Below, piece after piece: positions 63,955-64,000 of a stretch of 64,000 nucleotides of DNA (position 1 is the stretch's first letter; each line of letters begins with the position of its first letter). The notes below the pieces were generated by a model. The model did not search any database and was not told the DNA's origin. It was given only the letters and a program-made list of their open reading frames with translations. A program made the translations under genes and the position numbers. Origin of the DNA: Nitratireductor arenosus (lineage in GTDB: Bacteria; Pseudomonadota; Alphaproteobacteria; Rhizobiales; Rhizobiaceae); contig NZ_WPHG01000001.1 in the NCBI RefSeq assembly GCF_009742725.1, positions 1 through 64,000 on the forward strand, written 5' to 3'.

Positions 63955-64000
63955 ATGGCATCGTCACGAAAGACTTCCCGCGCGCCCATCCTGGCAGCCG
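63955..64000 (+). CDS. start of next ABC transporter gene, probably permease (cut by window)
   Basis: ATG at 63955, frame open to the window end (MASSRKTSRAPILAA). Only 15 codons are visible. By position in the operon it is probably a PotB-like inner-membrane permease. The sequence itself does not prove it. Confidence 0.5.
   Translation, partial: MASSRKTSRAPILAA

Noticed and set aside
1-64000. CRISPR array
   Set aside because: No regularly spaced direct repeats of 25-40 bases were seen anywhere; repeats found are short inverted or paired motifs.

Overview
The window looks like chromosome from an alphaproteobacterium of the Rhizobiales (Hyphomicrobiales), close to Mesorhizobium, Hoeflea or Oricola. 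The evidence is high GC in the core part, the characteristic gene order murA - DUF2948 - hisD - UPF0262 - LMW phosphatase - infA - maf - yacG, a rhizobial choXWV choline uptake operon, a fused trpE(G) behind a trpL attenuator, and several families typical of the order (DUF1236, DUF2333, DUF6460, DUF6638). The genus is an inference.

Positions 1-16993 are accessory DNA ending at the 3' end of a tRNA-Phe gene (16994-17069), next to a P4-type tyrosine integrase (15647-16870). From the left it holds: the tail of an IS5-like transposase; two HTH regulators; a run of exported proteins and lipoproteins (1397-4231); DUF3768; an XRE + RuvC-like gene pair; a strongly structured 330-bp region; a 54-aa protein coupled to a large serine recombinase; DUF932 plus two very small genes, one with an apparent CTG start; a VirD4/TraD-like coupling ATPase; and a tightly overlapping, lower-GC five-gene operon (10920-15276). 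That operon encodes a membrane coiled-coil protein, an alpha/beta hydrolase, a 286-aa protein with a faint PLD-like motif, a 500-aa protein of no recognised family and a sulfotransferase. It is the best candidate for an undescribed system. The left attachment site is not visible, so the element probably starts outside the window.

From 17070 the window is core genome. 17538-22964 is the yacG-to-murA block (nucleotide quality control, translation initiation, histidine and peptidoglycan synthesis). 23475-23549 is tRNA-Thr, then galE, a class I/II aminotransferase and mscL. 27099-31264 is a transporter-like hybrid histidine kinase facing a LuxR-type response regulator. 31511-40343 holds housekeeping and membrane genes (thioesterase, DUF952, pyrD, MATE, histone deacetylase-like, AbrB-type transporter, DUF2254). 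A decayed beta-lactamase-like gene follows at 40385-40986.

41778-44121 is the trpL leader, attenuator and trpE(G). A CDF cation transporter, DUF1236 protein, fhs and an IalB-like secreted protein follow. 48471-57054 is a same-strand set of little-characterised genes (DUF2333, DUF6638, AAA ATPase, unknown, TelA-like coiled coil) interrupted by an oppositely oriented phospholipase D-family gene. The window ends with tdk, the choX-choW-choV operon and the start of a polyamine-type ABC transporter operon. The ATPase gene of that last operon has a hairpin that covers its ribosome-binding site.
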